Shown here piece by piece: positions 17,952 through 28,643 of a stretch of 64,000 nt of DNA (position 1 is its first letter; every line of letters begins with the position of its first letter). The notes beneath the pieces are model-generated. The model saw nothing but the letters and a program-made list of their open reading frames with translations, had not been told where the DNA came from and made no database searches. The DNA comes from Aliivibrio sp. (GTDB lineage Bacteria > Pseudomonadota > Gammaproteobacteria > Enterobacterales > Vibrionaceae): the NCBI GenBank assembly GCA_016764915.1, contig JAESQY010000074.1, forward strand, positions 1 through 64,000, read 5' to 3'. Position numbers and translations under genes: made by a program.

Positions 17952-19256
17952 ATGCAAGTTACCGTTGAAACAACTGAAGGCCTAGAGCGCCGCTTAAACA
18001 TTACCGTTCCTGCTGCTAACATCGAAGATGCAGTAACAGCAGAACTACGCAAAATTGCTAAAAATCGTCGCTTTGATGGCTTCCGTAAAGGTAAAGTACC
18101 AATGAGCATGGTTGCTAAGATGTACGGCAAGGCAGTACGTAATGATGTGATGGGTGAAGTGATGCACCGTCACTTTATCGAAGCTATCGTTAAAGAAAAA
18201 ATCAACCCTGCAGGTACGCCTACTTTTTCTCCAGTAGAAACTGAAGAAGGTAAAGACATCATATTTGCTGCAACTTTTGAAGTTTACCCAACAGTTGAAC
18301 TAAAAGACCTAGATAAAGTTGTTGTAGAAAAGCCAGCGGTTGAAGTTAAAGACGAAGACATTGCTGAAATGCTTGAAACACTACGTAAGCAACAAGCTAC
18401 ATGGGCTGAAACTGAAGAAGCCGCTGCGGCAGATTCACGCGCTACCATTGACTTCAACGGCTCAATCGACGGTGAAGAGTTTGAAGGTGGCAAAGCTGAA
18501 AACTTCGCACTTGAGATGGGCCAAGGTCGTATGATCCCTGGTTTTGAAGAGGGCATTGCTGGTAAGAAAGCAGGTGAAGAGTTTTCTATCAAAGTTGATT
18601 TCCCTGCAGATTACCACGCTGAAAATTTGAAAGGTAAATCAGCGCAGTTTGAAATTAAATTGATTAAAGTTGAATCACGTGAGCTACCTGAACTAACAGA
18701 AGAGTTTATTTCTCGCTTTGGTGTTAAAGATGGCTCTATCGACGGACTTAAAGCTGAAGTACGCAAAAACATGGAGCGTGAATTAGCGCAAGCTGTTAAA
18801 ACGCGTATCAAAGAGCAAGCGATTAACGGTTTAGTTGAAAATAATGATATCGATGTTCCTTCTGCACTAATTGCTCAAGAAGTTGAAGTACTTCGCAAGC
18901 AAGCTGTTCAACGTTTTGGTGGCGATGCTAAAAATACACCTGAATTGCCTGCTGAACTGTTTGAAGAGCAAGCGAAACGTCGTGTAGTTGTTGGTCTTCT
19001 TCTTGGTGAAGTAATCAAATCTGAAGAGCTTAAAGCGGATGCTGATAAAGTAAAAGCGCTGATCGCAGAAATGGCTTCTGCATACGAAGACCCATCTGAA
19101 GTTGTTGCATATTATGAAGGCAACGAAGAGATGATGAACAACATGCGTAATGTGGCATTAGAAGAACAAGCAATTGATGCAATTCTAGCAAAAGCAACTG
19201 TTTCTGATAAAGAAGTAAGCTTCCAAGAGCTTATGAATCAGCAACAGCCAGCTTAA
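17952..19256 (+). CDS. tig: Trigger factor
   Basis: Trigger factor is the ribosome-bound chaperone and peptidyl-prolyl isomerase at the peptide exit tunnel. The ribosome-docking loop GFRKGKVP is at 43-50. The FKBP-like PPIase domain lies at about 150-245 ([19 protein letters not shown]-like segment), followed by the C-terminal arm domain. It is 434 residues (E. coli 432). The ATG at 17952 is chosen over an in-frame TTG at 17937, since [14 protein letters not shown] matches the family start and GAGG lies nine bases upstream. Confidence 0.97.
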   Translation: MQVTVETTEGLERRLNITVPAANIEDAVTAELRKIAKNRRFDGFRKGKVPMSMVAKMYGKAVRNDVMGEVMHRHFIEAIVKEKINPAGTPTFSPVETEEGKDIIFAATFEVYPTVELKDLDKVVVEKPAVEVKDEDIAEMLETLRKQQATWAETEEAAAADSRATIDFNGSIDGEEFEGGKAENFALEMGQGRMIPGFEEGIAGKKAGEEFSIKVDFPADYHAENLKGKSAQFEIKLIKVESRELPELTEEFISRFGVKDGSIDGLKAEVRKNMERELAQAVKTRIKEQAINGLVENNDIDVPSALIAQEVEVLRKQAVQRFGGDAKNTPELPAELFEEQAKRRVVVGLLLGEVIKSEELKADADKVKALIAEMASAYEDPSEVVAYYEGNEEMMNNMRNVALEEQAIDAILAKATVSDKEVSFQELMNQQQPA

Positions 19257-19307
19257 TTGCCGTTTTGTTAAAGTAGACGTTGACTTAGAATCAACAGGTC
19301 TGCTATC

Positions 19308-19350
19308 AATGGTCCGTGTGAAGGTTTTCATCCGGGCCATTTATTTTTAG
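19308..19350 (+). terminator. Terminator between tig and clpP
   Basis: AATGGTCCG pairs with CGGGCCATT (one G-U), followed by TATTTTT. It probably separates tig from clpPX or attenuates read-through. Confidence 0.65.
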
Positions 19351-19378
19351 GCTTAGAATCAATTAATAGGTGCATGTA

Positions 19379-20002
19379 ATGAACAATCAAGAAAAAAGTA
19401 CCATGTCTTCTATTCAGAGTGCTCTAGTTCCTATGGTCGTTGAACAGACTCCTCGAGGAGAACGTTCGTTCGATATATTTTCTCGTCTTCTTAAAGAGCG
19501 TGTTATTTTTCTAACGGGTCAAGTTGAAGATAATATGGCTAATATTATTGTAGCCCAGCTTCTTTTTCTCGAATCTGAGAATCCAGAGAAAGATATTTTT
19601 CTCTACATTAACTCACCAGGTGGCTCTGTTACGGCAGGGATGTCAATCTATGACACAATGCAGTTCATTAAACCTAACGTGAGCACTGTGTGTATGGGAC
19701 AAGCTTGTTCAATGGGATCTTTCCTATTAACAGGTGGCGCGAAAGGTAAGCGTTTTTGTTTGCCAAACGCTAGCGTCATGATTCATCAGCCACTAGGGGG
19801 TTATCAAGGCCAAGCTTCAGACATTCAAATTCACGCAGATAATATCCTAGCGACCAAAAAGAGATTAAATAATATGTTGGCAGAACATACAGGTCAGCCA
19901 TTGGAAGTGATTGAAAGAGATACTGATCGTGATAATTTCATGACGGCTCAAGAGGCTGTCGATTATGGTTTAGTGGATGCGATTTTAACGAATCGTGATT
20001 AA
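19379..20002 (+). CDS. clpP: ATP-dependent Clp protease proteolytic subunit
   Basis: ClpP forms the tetradecameric serine protease chamber served by ClpX or ClpA. The triad is Ser111 (GQACSMGS), His136 (MIHQP) and Asp185 (TDRDNF). The oxyanion glycines are in SPGGSVTAG. It is 207 residues, the same as E. coli. The ATG at 19379 has AATAGG upstream; a GTG three codons earlier is less likely. clpX follows after 89 bases. Confidence 0.97.
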   Translation: MNNQEKSTMSSIQSALVPMVVEQTPRGERSFDIFSRLLKERVIFLTGQVEDNMANIIVAQLLFLESENPEKDIFLYINSPGGSVTAGMSIYDTMQFIKPNVSTVCMGQACSMGSFLLTGGAKGKRFCLPNASVMIHQPLGGYQGQASDIQIHADNILATKKRLNNMLAEHTGQPLEVIERDTDRDNFMTAQEAVDYGLVDAILTNRD

Positions 20003-20091
20003 AGATTAAAATATTTGAGGCAGCAAATTAACCATATTTGTTATAAACTCAAATAAAGAGACAAAAGTATTGCTTAGAAAGAGGTTAGCGA

Positions 20092-21372
20092 ATGACAGAT
20101 AAACGTAAAGATGATGATAACGGTAAGTTATTGTACTGCTCATTTTGCGGAAAAAGCCAGCATGAAGTGCGTAAACTGATCGCTGGTCCATCGGTTTATG
20201 TGTGTGATGAATGTGTCGATCTTTGTAACGATATTATTCGTGAAGAAGTGAAGGATGCGCTTCCAACAAAAGAGAACAGTGCATTACCTACACCACGTGA
20301 GATTCGTGAAAAACTCGACGATTATGTTATTGGGCAGGATCATGCGAAAAAGGTACTTTCTGTAGCTGTATATAATCATTATAAGCGTTTACGTAATGGA
20401 GACAAAACAGCAGACGGCGTAGAGCTGGGCAAAAGTAATATTCTGCTTATTGGCCCAACGGGTAGCGGTAAAACACTGCTTGCTGAAACGTTGGCTCGCT
20501 GTCTAGATGTACCTTTTACTATGGCCGATGCGACCACGCTTACTGAAGCTGGTTATGTAGGTGAAGACGTAGAAAACATCATTCAAAAATTGCTGCAAAA
20601 ATGTGATTATGACGTGGCTAAAGCAGAACGTGGCATCGTCTATATTGATGAGATTGATAAAATCTCACGTAAATCAGATAACCCATCAATCACTCGTGAT
20701 GTTTCTGGTGAAGGTGTGCAACAAGCACTTCTAAAACTAATTGAAGGTACGGTTGCATCAGTGCCTCCTCAAGGTGGTCGTAAACACCCTCAACAAGAAT
20801 TTTTGCAAGTTGATACGTCTAAAATTCTCTTTATTTGTGGCGGTGCGTTTTCAGGTCTTGATAAAGTCGTTGATCAGCGTGTGGCAACGGGCATTGGTAT
20901 CGGTTTTGGTGCGGATGTTCGCTCAAAAGATGAGACGTCAACATTAAGCGAGTTATTTAAGAAAGTAGAACCTCAAGATCTGGTTAAATATGGACTTATA
21001 CCTGAGTTTATTGGCCGACTTCCGGTTACGACTACATTGACAGAGCTTGATGAAGAGGCTCTGATTCAGATATTGAGTCAGCCTAAAAATGCACTGACAA
21101 AACAGTATGCGGCACTCTTTGAGTTGGAAGGTACTGAACTCGAATTTCGTGATGATGCACTGACAGCGATTGCTAAAAAAGCGATGGAACGTAAAACTGG
21201 TGCTCGAGGTTTACGATCTATCCTTGAAGGTATTTTGCTTGATACGATGTATGAGCTGCCATCGCTTAATGATGTCACTAAAGTTGTTATCGACAGTTCA
21301 GTGATCAATGGTGAGTCTGAACCGTTAATGATGTATGAAAATTCGGAATCAAAAGTCGCTGGCGCAGAGTAA
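20092..21372 (+). CDS. clpX: ATP-dependent Clp protease ATP-binding subunit ClpX
   Basis: ClpX is the AAA+ unfoldase that feeds ssrA-tagged and other substrates to ClpP. The N-terminal zinc-binding domain uses Cys16, 19, 38 and 41. Walker A is GPTGSGKT (121-128), Walker B includes VYIDEIDK, and an IGF-type ClpP loop region follows near [12 protein letters not shown]. It is 426 residues. It is probably co-transcribed with clpP. Confidence 0.97.
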   Translation: MTDKRKDDDNGKLLYCSFCGKSQHEVRKLIAGPSVYVCDECVDLCNDIIREEVKDALPTKENSALPTPREIREKLDDYVIGQDHAKKVLSVAVYNHYKRLRNGDKTADGVELGKSNILLIGPTGSGKTLLAETLARCLDVPFTMADATTLTEAGYVGEDVENIIQKLLQKCDYDVAKAERGIVYIDEIDKISRKSDNPSITRDVSGEGVQQALLKLIEGTVASVPPQGGRKHPQQEFLQVDTSKILFICGGAFSGLDKVVDQRVATGIGIGFGADVRSKDETSTLSELFKKVEPQDLVKYGLIPEFIGRLPVTTTLTELDEEALIQILSQPKNALTKQYAALFELEGTELEFRDDALTAIAKKAMERKTGARGLRSILEGILLDTMYELPSLNDVTKVVIDSSVINGESEPLMMYENSESKVAGAE

Positions 21373-21401
21373 TCTGAACGGTTTTTAAACGATGTAGAAT
21401 T

Positions 21402-21428
21402 AAAAAAGGAGGCTGATGCCTCCTTTTT
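21402..21428 (+). terminator. clpX terminator
   Basis: A compact hairpin AAAAAGGAGGC / GCCTCCTTTTT with a four-base loop, immediately after clpX. Confidence 0.9.
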
Positions 21429-21448
21429 CATTTTATGTGGTTTATACC

Positions 21449-21477
21449 GTTGAAACTTAAGAGTTAGCCCCCATATA
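21449..21477 (+). promoter_or_regulatory. Sigma-32 heat-shock promoter of lon
   Basis: The -35 element is GTTGAA (21449-21454) and the -10 element is CCCCATATA (21469-21477), separated by 14 bases. This is the same pattern and spacing as the E. coli lon heat-shock promoter. The expected transcript start near 21484 also excludes the TTG at 21481 as the lon start. Confidence 0.85.
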
Positions 21478-21510
21478 ATCTTGAAGTGCCTTGAAGGAAG
21501 AGAGAAAAAT

Positions 21511-23883
21511 ATGAACCTAGAGCGTTCCGAACGCATTGAAATTCCGGTTCTGCCACTAAGAGATGTGGTGGTATACCCGCATATGGTCATCCCACTGTTT
21601 GTCGGCAGGGAAAAATCAATTCGCTGTCTTGAAGCGGCAATGGATCAAAACAAACAGATATTGTTAGTCGCGCAAAAAGAAGCGGCTACTGACGAACCTG
21701 AAGTCGGTGATTTGTATTCAGTCGGTACCGTTGCAACTATCCTCCAGTTATTGAAATTACCAGACGGTACAGTAAAAGTGTTGGTAGAAGGCCAGCAGCG
21801 AGCGAAAATTGAGCGATTTATTGAAGGTGATTTTTTCTCTGCAGACGCAGAATACCTTGTTACCCCAGAATTAGATGAACGAGAGCAAGAAGTGATCGTT
21901 CGCACTGCGATTAATCAGTTCGAAGGGTTTATTAAGCTCAACAAAAAGATCCCACCTGAAGTGTTAACGTCGCTGAATGGAATTGAAGAGGCTGCACGTT
22001 TAGCCGATACCATTGCCGCTCATATGCCACTTAAGTTGGCTGATAAGCAGAATGTATTAGAGATCGTCGAGATCAATGATCGTTTAGAATTCTTGATGGG
22101 TATGATGGAGTCTGAAATTGATCTTCTTCAAGTTGAGAAACGCATTCGTGGCCGTGTTAAAAAACAGATGGAAAAGAGTCAGCGCGAATATTATCTGAAC
22201 GAACAGATGAAAGCGATTCAAAAAGAGCTAGGCGATCTTGATGATGCGCCTGATGAATTTGAAGCACTTAAGCTTAAAATCGAAGCGGCTAAAATGCCAG
22301 CTGAAGCCAGAATAAAATCTGAGCAAGAGTTGCAAAAATTGAAAATGATGTCACCAATGTCAGCCGAGGCGACCGTGGTGCGTAGCTATATCGATTGGAT
22401 GATCAGTGTCCCTTGGTCAAAGCGCTCGAAAGTGAAAAAGAACCTTACCAAAGCGGAAGAGATTTTAAATTCAGACCATTACGGTTTAGAGCGTGTTAAA
22501 GAACGAATTCTTGAGTATTTGGCAGTTCAAAGCAGAGTCAATAAGCTCAAAGGGCCAATTTTATGCTTAGTAGGACCTCCTGGTGTCGGTAAAACATCAT
22601 TAGGGCAGTCCATAGCCAAAGCAACAGGTCGAAAATATACCCGCATGGCATTAGGTGGTGTACGTGATGAAGCCGAGATTCGTGGGCATCGTCGTACTTA
22701 CATTGGCTCGCTTCCTGGTAAATTGATTCAAAAAATGGCAAAAGTGGGAGTGAAAAATCCACTGTTTCTATTGGATGAAATTGACAAAATGTCTTCAGAT
22801 ATGCGCGGTGATCCGTCATCAGCACTTCTTGAAGTGTTAGATCCAGAGCAGAACCACTCATTTAGTGACCACTACTTAGAAGTGGATTACGATCTGTCAG
22901 ATGTGATGTTTGTTGCCACATCAAACTCGATGAATATACCAGGCCCATTGCTTGACCGTATGGAAGTGATTCGTCTTTCTGGTTATACAGAAGATGAAAA
23001 ATTAAACATTGCCAAAAGTCACTTACTGGATAAGCAGATAGAGCGCAATGGTTTGAAAGAACATGAAATCACCATTGAAGATTCTGCCATTATCGGTATT
23101 ATTCGCTACTACACGCGCGAAGCCGGAGTTCGTAATCTTGAAAGAGAGATATCGAAACTTTGCCGAAAAGCGGTGAAGAAGATTATTCTTGATAAAGGTC
23201 TTAAAACGGTCACAATTAACCAAGATAATCTAAAAGAGTTCTTAGGTGTACAGCGTTGTGACTTTGGTAAAGCTGATGATAGCAATCGAATCGGTCAAGT
23301 TACGGGTCTTGCTTGGACTGAAGTAGGGGGCGATCTGCTCACTATTGAAACTGAGCCTATGGTTGGGAAAGGCAAACTCAGCTATACCGGATCGCTTGGT
23401 GAGGTGATGCAAGAGTCAATTCAAGCGGCAATGACGGTAGTAAGAAGCCGCGCCGATAAGTTGGGAATAAACTCTGATTTTTATGAGAAACGCGATATTC
23501 ATGTGCACGTACCTGAAGGCGCTACACCAAAGGATGGTCCAAGTGCTGGTATCGCAATGTGTACTGCATTGGTATCGAGCCTGACGGGTAATCCAGTAAA
23601 AGCCGAAGTGGCGATGACTGGGGAAATTACGCTAAGAGGCGAAGTACTTCCAATTGGTGGGTTGAAAGAGAAAATCCTAGCAGCTCATCGTGGTGGAATT
23701 AAGACCATTATTATTCCAAAAGAGAACGAACGTGATCTTGAAGAGATACCTGACAACGTCATTGCGGATTTAAAAATCCATCCAGTTCAGTGGATTGACG
23801 AAGTTTTAGTGATTGCATTACAAGACAATCCTCTCGGTATTGAGCTGGTTAATACTCAAAACAGTGATACGCTGCAAAAATAA
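21511..23883 (+). CDS. lon: ATP-dependent protease Lon
   Basis: Lon is a single-chain AAA+ protease degrading damaged and regulatory proteins. The N-terminal substrate-binding domain runs to about residue 310. Walker A is GPPGVGKTS, Walker B is FLLDEIDK, and the protease domain has Ser678 (KDGPSAG) with the partner lysine near 721 (GGLKEKI). It is 790 residues (E. coli 784). The ATG at 21511 has GGAAGAGAG upstream and lies inside the transcript from the sigma-32 promoter. Confidence 0.97.
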   Translation: MNLERSERIEIPVLPLRDVVVYPHMVIPLFVGREKSIRCLEAAMDQNKQILLVAQKEAATDEPEVGDLYSVGTVATILQLLKLPDGTVKVLVEGQQRAKIERFIEGDFFSADAEYLVTPELDEREQEVIVRTAINQFEGFIKLNKKIPPEVLTSLNGIEEAARLADTIAAHMPLKLADKQNVLEIVEINDRLEFLMGMMESEIDLLQVEKRIRGRVKKQMEKSQREYYLNEQMKAIQKELGDLDDAPDEFEALKLKIEAAKMPAEARIKSEQELQKLKMMSPMSAEATVVRSYIDWMISVPWSKRSKVKKNLTKAEEILNSDHYGLERVKERILEYLAVQSRVNKLKGPILCLVGPPGVGKTSLGQSIAKATGRKYTRMALGGVRDEAEIRGHRRTYIGSLPGKLIQKMAKVGVKNPLFLLDEIDKMSSDMRGDPSSALLEVLDPEQNHSFSDHYLEVDYDLSDVMFVATSNSMNIPGPLLDRMEVIRLSGYTEDEKLNIAKSHLLDKQIERNGLKEHEITIEDSAIIGIIRYYTREAGVRNLEREISKLCRKAVKKIILDKGLKTVTINQDNLKEFLGVQRCDFGKADDSNRIGQVTGLAWTEVGGDLLTIETEPMVGKGKLSYTGSLGEVMQESIQAAMTVVRSRADKLGINSDFYEKRDIHVHVPEGATPKDGPSAGIAMCTALVSSLTGNPVKAEVAMTGEITLRGEVLPIGGLKEKILAAHRGGIKTIIIPKENERDLEEIPDNVIADLKIHPVQWIDEVLVIALQDNPLGIELVNTQNSDTLQK

Positions 23884-24056
23884 CGATGATAAAGGCACTG
23901 TCAGGCTTAAAATGCTTGTCAGCGTTTATCTTCAAAGCTAAGTTAGTGTCGTAGTTACTTAATACTTAGCCATGCTAGGGTAAAGGACTAATAAAAAAAT
24001 TACGGACAATAATTAACTGATTTAAAAATGTCAGAAAATGAACTAGGGGTAAAAAA

Positions 24057-24329
24057 GTGAATAAATCACAATTAGTCGACAAAATTGCAGAAAACGCAGA
24101 TGTATCAAAAGCTTCAGCTGGTCGTGCACTCGACGCATTCATTGAAGCAGTTACTGACTCTCTAAAAAGCGGAGACCAAGTTGCATTAGTTGGTTTCGGT
24201 ACTTTCAGCGTACGTGACCGTGCAGCGCGCACAGGCCGTAACCCGAAGACGGGTGAAGAGATTCAAATTGCTGCAGCTAAAGTTCCTGCTTTCAAAGCTG
24301 GCAAGGCGCTTAAAGAAGCGTGTAATTAG
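24057..24329 (+). CDS. hupB: DNA-binding protein HU-beta
   Basis: A 90-residue histone-like nucleoid protein that bends DNA as a dimer. [15 protein letters not shown] is the HU start. The beta-arm segment [15 protein letters not shown] contains the intercalating proline, and [11 protein letters not shown] is the saddle. The start is GTG at 24057 with AGGGG upstream. The order lon-hupB-ppiD is as in E. coli. Confidence 0.97.
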   Translation: MNKSQLVDKIAENADVSKASAGRALDAFIEAVTDSLKSGDQVALVGFGTFSVRDRAARTGRNPKTGEEIQIAAAKVPAFKAGKALKEACN

Positions 24330-24423
24330 AAATTAGCTACAAATATTAGTCTGAACTAATCTCTATTAGAAAAGTCTATAAAAATGAACGCAAGGCTAGT
24401 AAAATAGTCGTGATGAGTCATTG

Positions 24424-24452
24424 GCGCATCGATTGAGATGCGCTTTTTTTTT
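24424..24452 (+). terminator. Terminator between hupB and ppiD
   Basis: GCGCATC / GATGCGC stem with a six-base loop and nine T residues, about 95 bases after hupB. Confidence 0.9.
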
Positions 24453-24514
24453 GTATTTGAGTCAGTATTCTTGGCTACAACCTTGCCCTTCATTTTCAGG
24501 AGATATGGCAGATT

Positions 24515-26386
24515 ATGATGGAACGATTACGTGAAGGCGCTAGTAGCCTCGCAGTTAAAATTATTCTGGGTCTAATTATTTTTTCATTTGTTTTTGCAGG
24601 CGTAGGTAGTTACCTAGGCTCAGGCTCTCAGCCAATTGCAGCGACAGTAGGTGATAGAGAAATTAGCCGTAATGAATTCGAACAAGCATACCAGAATGAG
24701 CGTAGCCGTATGCAATCTCAGCTTGGAGAGTATTTTTCGACTCTTCTTGGTGATCCCCAATACGTACAGCAATTTCGTAAAACCATTTTGGACCGTATGA
24801 TCAATGACATTCTATTGAATCAACGCGCTCAAGAGCTAGGTCTACGCGTGAGTGATGCACAAGTGCGTACTGAACTTATGAAGATGCCAGCATTCCAAAA
24901 TGCCGGTCAGTTTGATAAAGAGGTTTATGCATCAGCGCTACGCCGTGCAGGATACACGCCAGAAGGGTTTGCGGAAACCATGCGTCAAGATATGACTCGT
25001 AATCAGCTTCTTGTTGCACTTCAAAGCAGTGACTTCACTTTAGAGCATGAAATTGATTATCTAAGTGAGCTTGAAGTTCAGCAGCGCGAAATTAGAACGA
25101 TTACTTTTGACATTGCCCAGCTAGCCGAACAAACAGAGATAACGGAAGAAGCAATCAAAGCTTTTTATGACAACAATCAGTCACAATTTATGCGTCCTGA
25201 TCAAGTTAAAGTCTCGTACATTGAGTTATCTGGCGATGCATTAAAGTCTTCTGTTTCAGTTTCTGATGAAGACATAGAGAAGTATTTTACCGAGAATCAA
25301 GACAAGTACTCGACGTTAGAGAAGCGTCGTGTGAGTCATATATTGATCCAAGGTGATGATAAAGAGAAAGCTCAAGCAATCTTAGATCGCGTTAATAACG
25401 GTGATGATTTTGCCATCGTTGCTGCTGAGGTATCGGATGATACGTTCAGCGCAGAGAAAGGTGGAGCGCTTGATTGGTTCGAACGTGGTGTGATGGATCC
25501 TGCTTTTGAAAAAGCAGCATTTGAATTGACCAACGTTAATGACCGTACTGAGTTGGTTAAATCTGCATTTGGTTACCACATCATACAGCTTGATGGAATA
25601 GAAGCATCAGTAACAAAGCCTTTAGCCGAAGTTAAAGCGGGTATTGTGACTGCTTTGCAGGAAAATAAAGCTGAGGAAGCATTTTATGAGCTGGAATCAA
25701 CGTTAACGGAAGTGGCGTTTGAAATGCCAGATTCATTAGTTGATGCTGCAGAAGCAGTAAATGGTCAAATCAAAGTGTCTGAATTTTTCTCTCGCTCGTC
25801 AATACCACAGGAATTATCTGCACCTGCAGTTAGCCAGGCGATTTTCAGCCCAGAAGTTAGAGAAGATGGACTGAACTCTGCAGTGATTGAGATTGCGCCA
25901 GAGCACGTGATTGTCGTTCGTGTTGACGATAGTCGTCCTGCTGCTGTACTTCCTCTGGTTGATGTTAGCGATGCAGTGAAGGCACAACTTGCGCGTAATC
26001 TTGCTGAACAGCAAGCTCAAACGTTAGCGACGGATACGATAACTGCACTGCAGTCGGAGTCGGGTGATAAATTCTTAGCAGATAATAACTTGTCATTTAC
26101 CGATACTCGTACCATCGCTCGTGATGATGTTCTCGCACAGGAAGTCTTTAAGATTGCTAAACCGTCAGAGAGCAAAAGTGTCTATGTTCAAGCAAGAGAC
26201 GAGAGCAGTAATATCATCATTATTGCACTTGATGGTGTCCTATCTGTCTCGAATGAGTCAATGAAACCTCAAGTCTCTGCTCGTTTAGCAAGAAGTCAAA
26301 CTCAGCAGGAGTTATCTGCAGTGCTTGATGTGTTAAGAAGTGAACAGAGCATTAGTTACCCAATTTTAGAAACATCTACAAATTGA
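24515..26386 (+). CDS. ppiD: Periplasmic chaperone PpiD
   Basis: PpiD is a membrane-anchored periplasmic chaperone near the SecYEG translocon. A single membrane segment lies at about 15-38, with a large periplasmic SurA-like N-domain. A parvulin domain follows at about 265-360, including RRVSHILIQ and GYHIIQLDGI; it is the inactive-type parvulin in E. coli PpiD. It is 623 residues, identical to E. coli in length. ATG at 24515; a second ATG follows directly. Confidence 0.94.
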   Translation: MMERLREGASSLAVKIILGLIIFSFVFAGVGSYLGSGSQPIAATVGDREISRNEFEQAYQNERSRMQSQLGEYFSTLLGDPQYVQQFRKTILDRMINDILLNQRAQELGLRVSDAQVRTELMKMPAFQNAGQFDKEVYASALRRAGYTPEGFAETMRQDMTRNQLLVALQSSDFTLEHEIDYLSELEVQQREIRTITFDIAQLAEQTEITEEAIKAFYDNNQSQFMRPDQVKVSYIELSGDALKSSVSVSDEDIEKYFTENQDKYSTLEKRRVSHILIQGDDKEKAQAILDRVNNGDDFAIVAAEVSDDTFSAEKGGALDWFERGVMDPAFEKAAFELTNVNDRTELVKSAFGYHIIQLDGIEASVTKPLAEVKAGIVTALQENKAEEAFYELESTLTEVAFEMPDSLVDAAEAVNGQIKVSEFFSRSSIPQELSAPAVSQAIFSPEVREDGLNSAVIEIAPEHVIVVRVDDSRPAAVLPLVDVSDAVKAQLARNLAEQQAQTLATDTITALQSESGDKFLADNNLSFTDTRTIARDDVLAQEVFKIAKPSESKSVYVQARDESSNIIIIALDGVLSVSNESMKPQVSARLARSQTQQELSAVLDVLRSEQSISYPILETSTN

Positions 26387-26408
26387 TTGTAACCTTTATG
26401 TAATACTA

Positions 26409-26439
26409 ACGGGCTGCCATGTGCAGCCCGTCCTTTTTT
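26409..26439 (+). terminator. ppiD terminator
   Basis: Perfect stem ACGGGCTGC / GCAGCCCGT with a five-base loop and CCTTTTTT. Confidence 0.9.
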
Positions 26440-26523
26440 CTGTGACTAAATACCCTTTCTGCTGCATCTAATTTTCACTGTGCGTTACTCTTATTTGGCA
26501 TAATAACCCAAGGAGAAACACCT

Positions 26524-26832
26524 ATGCTCACATTGATAAAACAGATGTCATTAATCATTTTTACTGCCACTCTCTGCTTCATGACATTGCCAACGCTGGC
26601 GGAAGATATTGCAACAGACGAATATCAAGGGATTGAGATTGTGGTTAATATTAATACTGCAGATGTAGAGGAGCTTGATAAATTGTTGGTCGGCGTTGGC
26701 CCTAGTAAAGCCCAAGCCATTGTTGAGTTCCGTGAACAAAATGGTGCCTTTACCAAGGTAGAAGATTTGATGCTAGTAAAAGGTATTGGTCAATCTCTGC
26801 TTAAAAAAAATCAGCCACGAATACGTCTGTAA
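26524..26832 (+). CDS. comEA: ComEA family helix-hairpin-helix DNA-binding protein
   Basis: A signal peptide (1-26, ending LPTLA) leads into two helix-hairpin-helix motifs: VNINTADVEELDKLL-VGVGPSKAQAIVEFRE and the second around FTKVEDLMLVKGIGQSLL. The 102-residue exported form is typical of the periplasmic ComEA that ratchets incoming DNA during natural transformation in vibrios. The genomic position after ppiD is that of E. coli YbaV, so the in vivo role should be treated as likely rather than proven. The last 22 bases overlap the 3' end of the rhombosortase gene on the other strand. Confidence 0.88.
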   Translation: MLTLIKQMSLIIFTATLCFMTLPTLAEDIATDEYQGIEIVVNINTADVEELDKLLVGVGPSKAQAIVEFREQNGAFTKVEDLMLVKGIGQSLLKKNQPRIRL

Positions 26833-27359
26833 ACCCGTTCAAACAAGGTAAAAGCAATTCCGCTTACTAGCCCTGCTAAATGCGCTTCGATGACGACCCG
26901 AGCATCAATAAGTTGAACGGTAGACTCCGAAGCGCCAAATAGCTGCTCCCAGCAGACCTTAGCTATGATTCCAATCAGTAACCAATAACCAACTCGCCTA
27001 TTAGCCTGAATGTCCCTGATAGCTCCCCAAGCAAACAGACCATGGATAACACCAGACAGCCCTGAATAATAGTCAATATCAGTGATGACAATGGACAGGC
27101 CGACCAGTACCGAAATAATAAACAGTAAAGTCAGGGTGAGTGAGGCAGAAAGATACTCCTTAAACATCAAATAGAAAATAATAAAGGCAGAAGTGTTCAT
27201 CAACAGGTGGGCAAAGTTGGTGTGGGTGAAGTTTCCTGTTACGATTCGCCATATTTCGCCCTGAATGATCAAGCGCCTGTCCCACAGAAATAGCTTATGC
27301 ACTGTCAAAGTTTGAGCAACAATCATTAGCGTTAATAAAACAAGCAATAAACGTAGCAA
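26811..27359 (-). CDS. rrtA: Rhombosortase
   Basis: An intramembrane serine protease of the rhomboid superfamily that processes GlyGly-CTERM proteins for the cell surface in vibrios and relatives. The catalytic Ser102 sits in GLSGVIHG and His160 in EAHLAG. WRIVTGNFTHTNFAHLLMN is the conserved early segment, and there are about six membrane helices in 182 residues. The longest frame starts with TTG at 27357-27359, only 11 bases from the divergent next gene; an internal ATG 11 codons later (MIVAQ) is an alternative. Its GlyGly-CTERM substrates are not in this window. Confidence 0.87.
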   Translation of the reverse strand: MLRLLLVLLTLMIVAQTLTVHKLFLWDRRLIIQGEIWRIVTGNFTHTNFAHLLMNTSAFIIFYLMFKEYLSASLTLTLLFIISVLVGLSIVITDIDYYSGLSGVIHGLFAWGAIRDIQANRRVGYWLLIGIIAKVCWEQLFGASESTVQLIDARVVIEAHLAGLVSGIAFTLFERVYRRIRG

Positions 27360-27370
27360 AAGGTAACCCC

Positions 27371-28000
27371 GTGAGTCGATATTGTATTAAGTGTGGCAAG
27401 GCGAGTGTGGCCTGCATTTGTTCTCAGATTCAGTTAATAGAGTCTCATACTGAGTTAATTATTCTACAACATCCTTCGGAAGTGAAGCGATCTATTGGTA
27501 CTGCAAAAATTTTAAACTTAAGCTTATCCAACAGTTACTGCTTAGTAGGGGAAGATTTCTCCGATCACCCATTATTAAATAGGTTACTTAATGAAAAGGA
27601 TAGCCAAACAGTGCTGCTATACCCTAAAGAGGGCAGCCGTTTGCTTGCAATTGACACATTTGGTCAGCGTTCGACAAAAGCAAGTAAAACTCGCGTCATC
27701 CTGATTGATGGAACGTGGCGTAAAGCATACAAAATATGGCAGTTATCAACGAATTTACACACTGTTCCATCCGTTCATTTAGATGAAAGCTTGATTGGCC
27801 AATATAGAATAAGAAAAGCACCAACGGAAAATGGCTTATCAACGGTGGAAGCTGGCTTTCATGCACTAAGAACGTTAGAACCTGAAAATGCTACTCAGTT
27901 TTTACCACTATTAACGGCGTTTAATGCGATGGTTGAGTTTCAAATAAACCAAATGCCAACTGGGTTATTTGATAAACATCATGGAGCACAATCGAGCTAG
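27371..28000 (+). CDS. tapT: DTW-domain tRNA-uridine aminocarboxypropyltransferase
   Basis: DTW-domain enzymes add the 3-amino-3-carboxypropyl group to uridine (acp3U47 in E. coli tRNA). The N-terminal cysteines Cys5, 8, 14 and 16 are the probable zinc site, and the DTW motif reads IDGTW near residue 115. [17 protein letters not shown] is a conserved segment. It is 209 residues, slightly short for TapT (232), so the exact subfamily and target base are not certain. The start is GTG at 27371. Its stop shares a CTAG with the yfbR stop. Confidence 0.78.
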   Translation: MSRYCIKCGKASVACICSQIQLIESHTELIILQHPSEVKRSIGTAKILNLSLSNSYCLVGEDFSDHPLLNRLLNEKDSQTVLLYPKEGSRLLAIDTFGQRSTKASKTRVILIDGTWRKAYKIWQLSTNLHTVPSVHLDESLIGQYRIRKAPTENGLSTVEAGFHALRTLEPENATQFLPLLTAFNAMVEFQINQMPTGLFDKHHGAQSS

Positions 28001-28581
28001 TTTATTTCATCTAAGGTTAAGCTAAAGCTTTTGGCAAAAGTGGATAAAAAATAGTCCATTTCAGGGCTGCGCCTTTTTTCTAGCGTGGTTTCTAAGCGTT
28101 TTTTTGCCTGTTCAAATTCGTGATTACCTGCTGCTAACTCTTCCATGCACTTTAGATAGGCACATAAAGAATCGGCTTGTTTAACCAAGGCGGTATCTTC
28201 AGAGTTGATTGCACTGCTTATTAACAGATCTTTATAATCACTCTGGAACTCTTCAGGCAACATTGAAAGCAACTTTTCTTCTGCCGCGACTTCGATTTTT
28301 TTATACTCTTGTGCAATGGCAGGGTTGAAATACTTGATCGGCGTTGGTAGATCACCAGTTAATACTTCACTGGTATCATGGAACATACCCAGTAAAGCTA
28401 AGCGCTCAGGGTTAACATTACCGCCAAATTTTTTATTTTTAATCAATCCTAGCGCATGAGCGACAAACGCGACCTGTAAGCTGTGCTCTGAAATGTTCTC
28501 TTTTGAAATACTGCGCATCAATGGCCAGCGCTGGATCAATTTCATTCTTGCAAGATGCGCGAAAAAATGGCTCTGCTTCAT
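27997..28581 (-). CDS. yfbR: 5'-deoxynucleotidase YfbR
   Basis: An HD-domain phosphohydrolase that releases the phosphate from deoxyribonucleoside 5'-monophosphates. Metal ligands are His33 (SEHSLQVA), His68-Asp69 (MFHDTSEV) and the later Asp in KQADSL. It is 194 residues (E. coli 199). It lies behind alaA with an inverted repeat between them and shares four terminal bases with tapT. Confidence 0.95.
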   Translation of the reverse strand: MKQSHFFAHLARMKLIQRWPLMRSISKENISEHSLQVAFVAHALGLIKNKKFGGNVNPERLALLGMFHDTSEVLTGDLPTPIKYFNPAIAQEYKKIEVAAEEKLLSMLPEEFQSDYKDLLISSAINSEDTALVKQADSLCAYLKCMEELAAGNHEFEQAKKRLETTLEKRRSPEMDYFLSTFAKSFSLTLDEIN

Positions 28582-28609
28582 AAATAAAAAACCTTAAACG
28601 GTGAATACC

Positions 28610-28636
28610 AAAGAGGCCTTAATATAGGCCTCTTTT
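28610..28636. terminator. Inverted repeat between alaA and yfbR
   Basis: AAGAGGCC / GGCCTCTT stem with an eight-base loop. The T-run is short on the alaA side, so it is a possible terminator or attenuator within the alaA-yfbR pair. Confidence 0.5.
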
Positions 28637-28643
28637 ATGATGA

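Noticed and set aside
18284-18592. Ser-rich minus-strand frame of 102 codons
   Set aside because: It is the antisense shadow of tig, a GAA- and GCT-rich gene that yields Ser-rich reverse frames.
21078-21590. Minus-strand frame of 170 codons across the clpX end and lon start
   Set aside because: It runs through the clpX terminator and the lon heat-shock promoter and is antisense to both genes.
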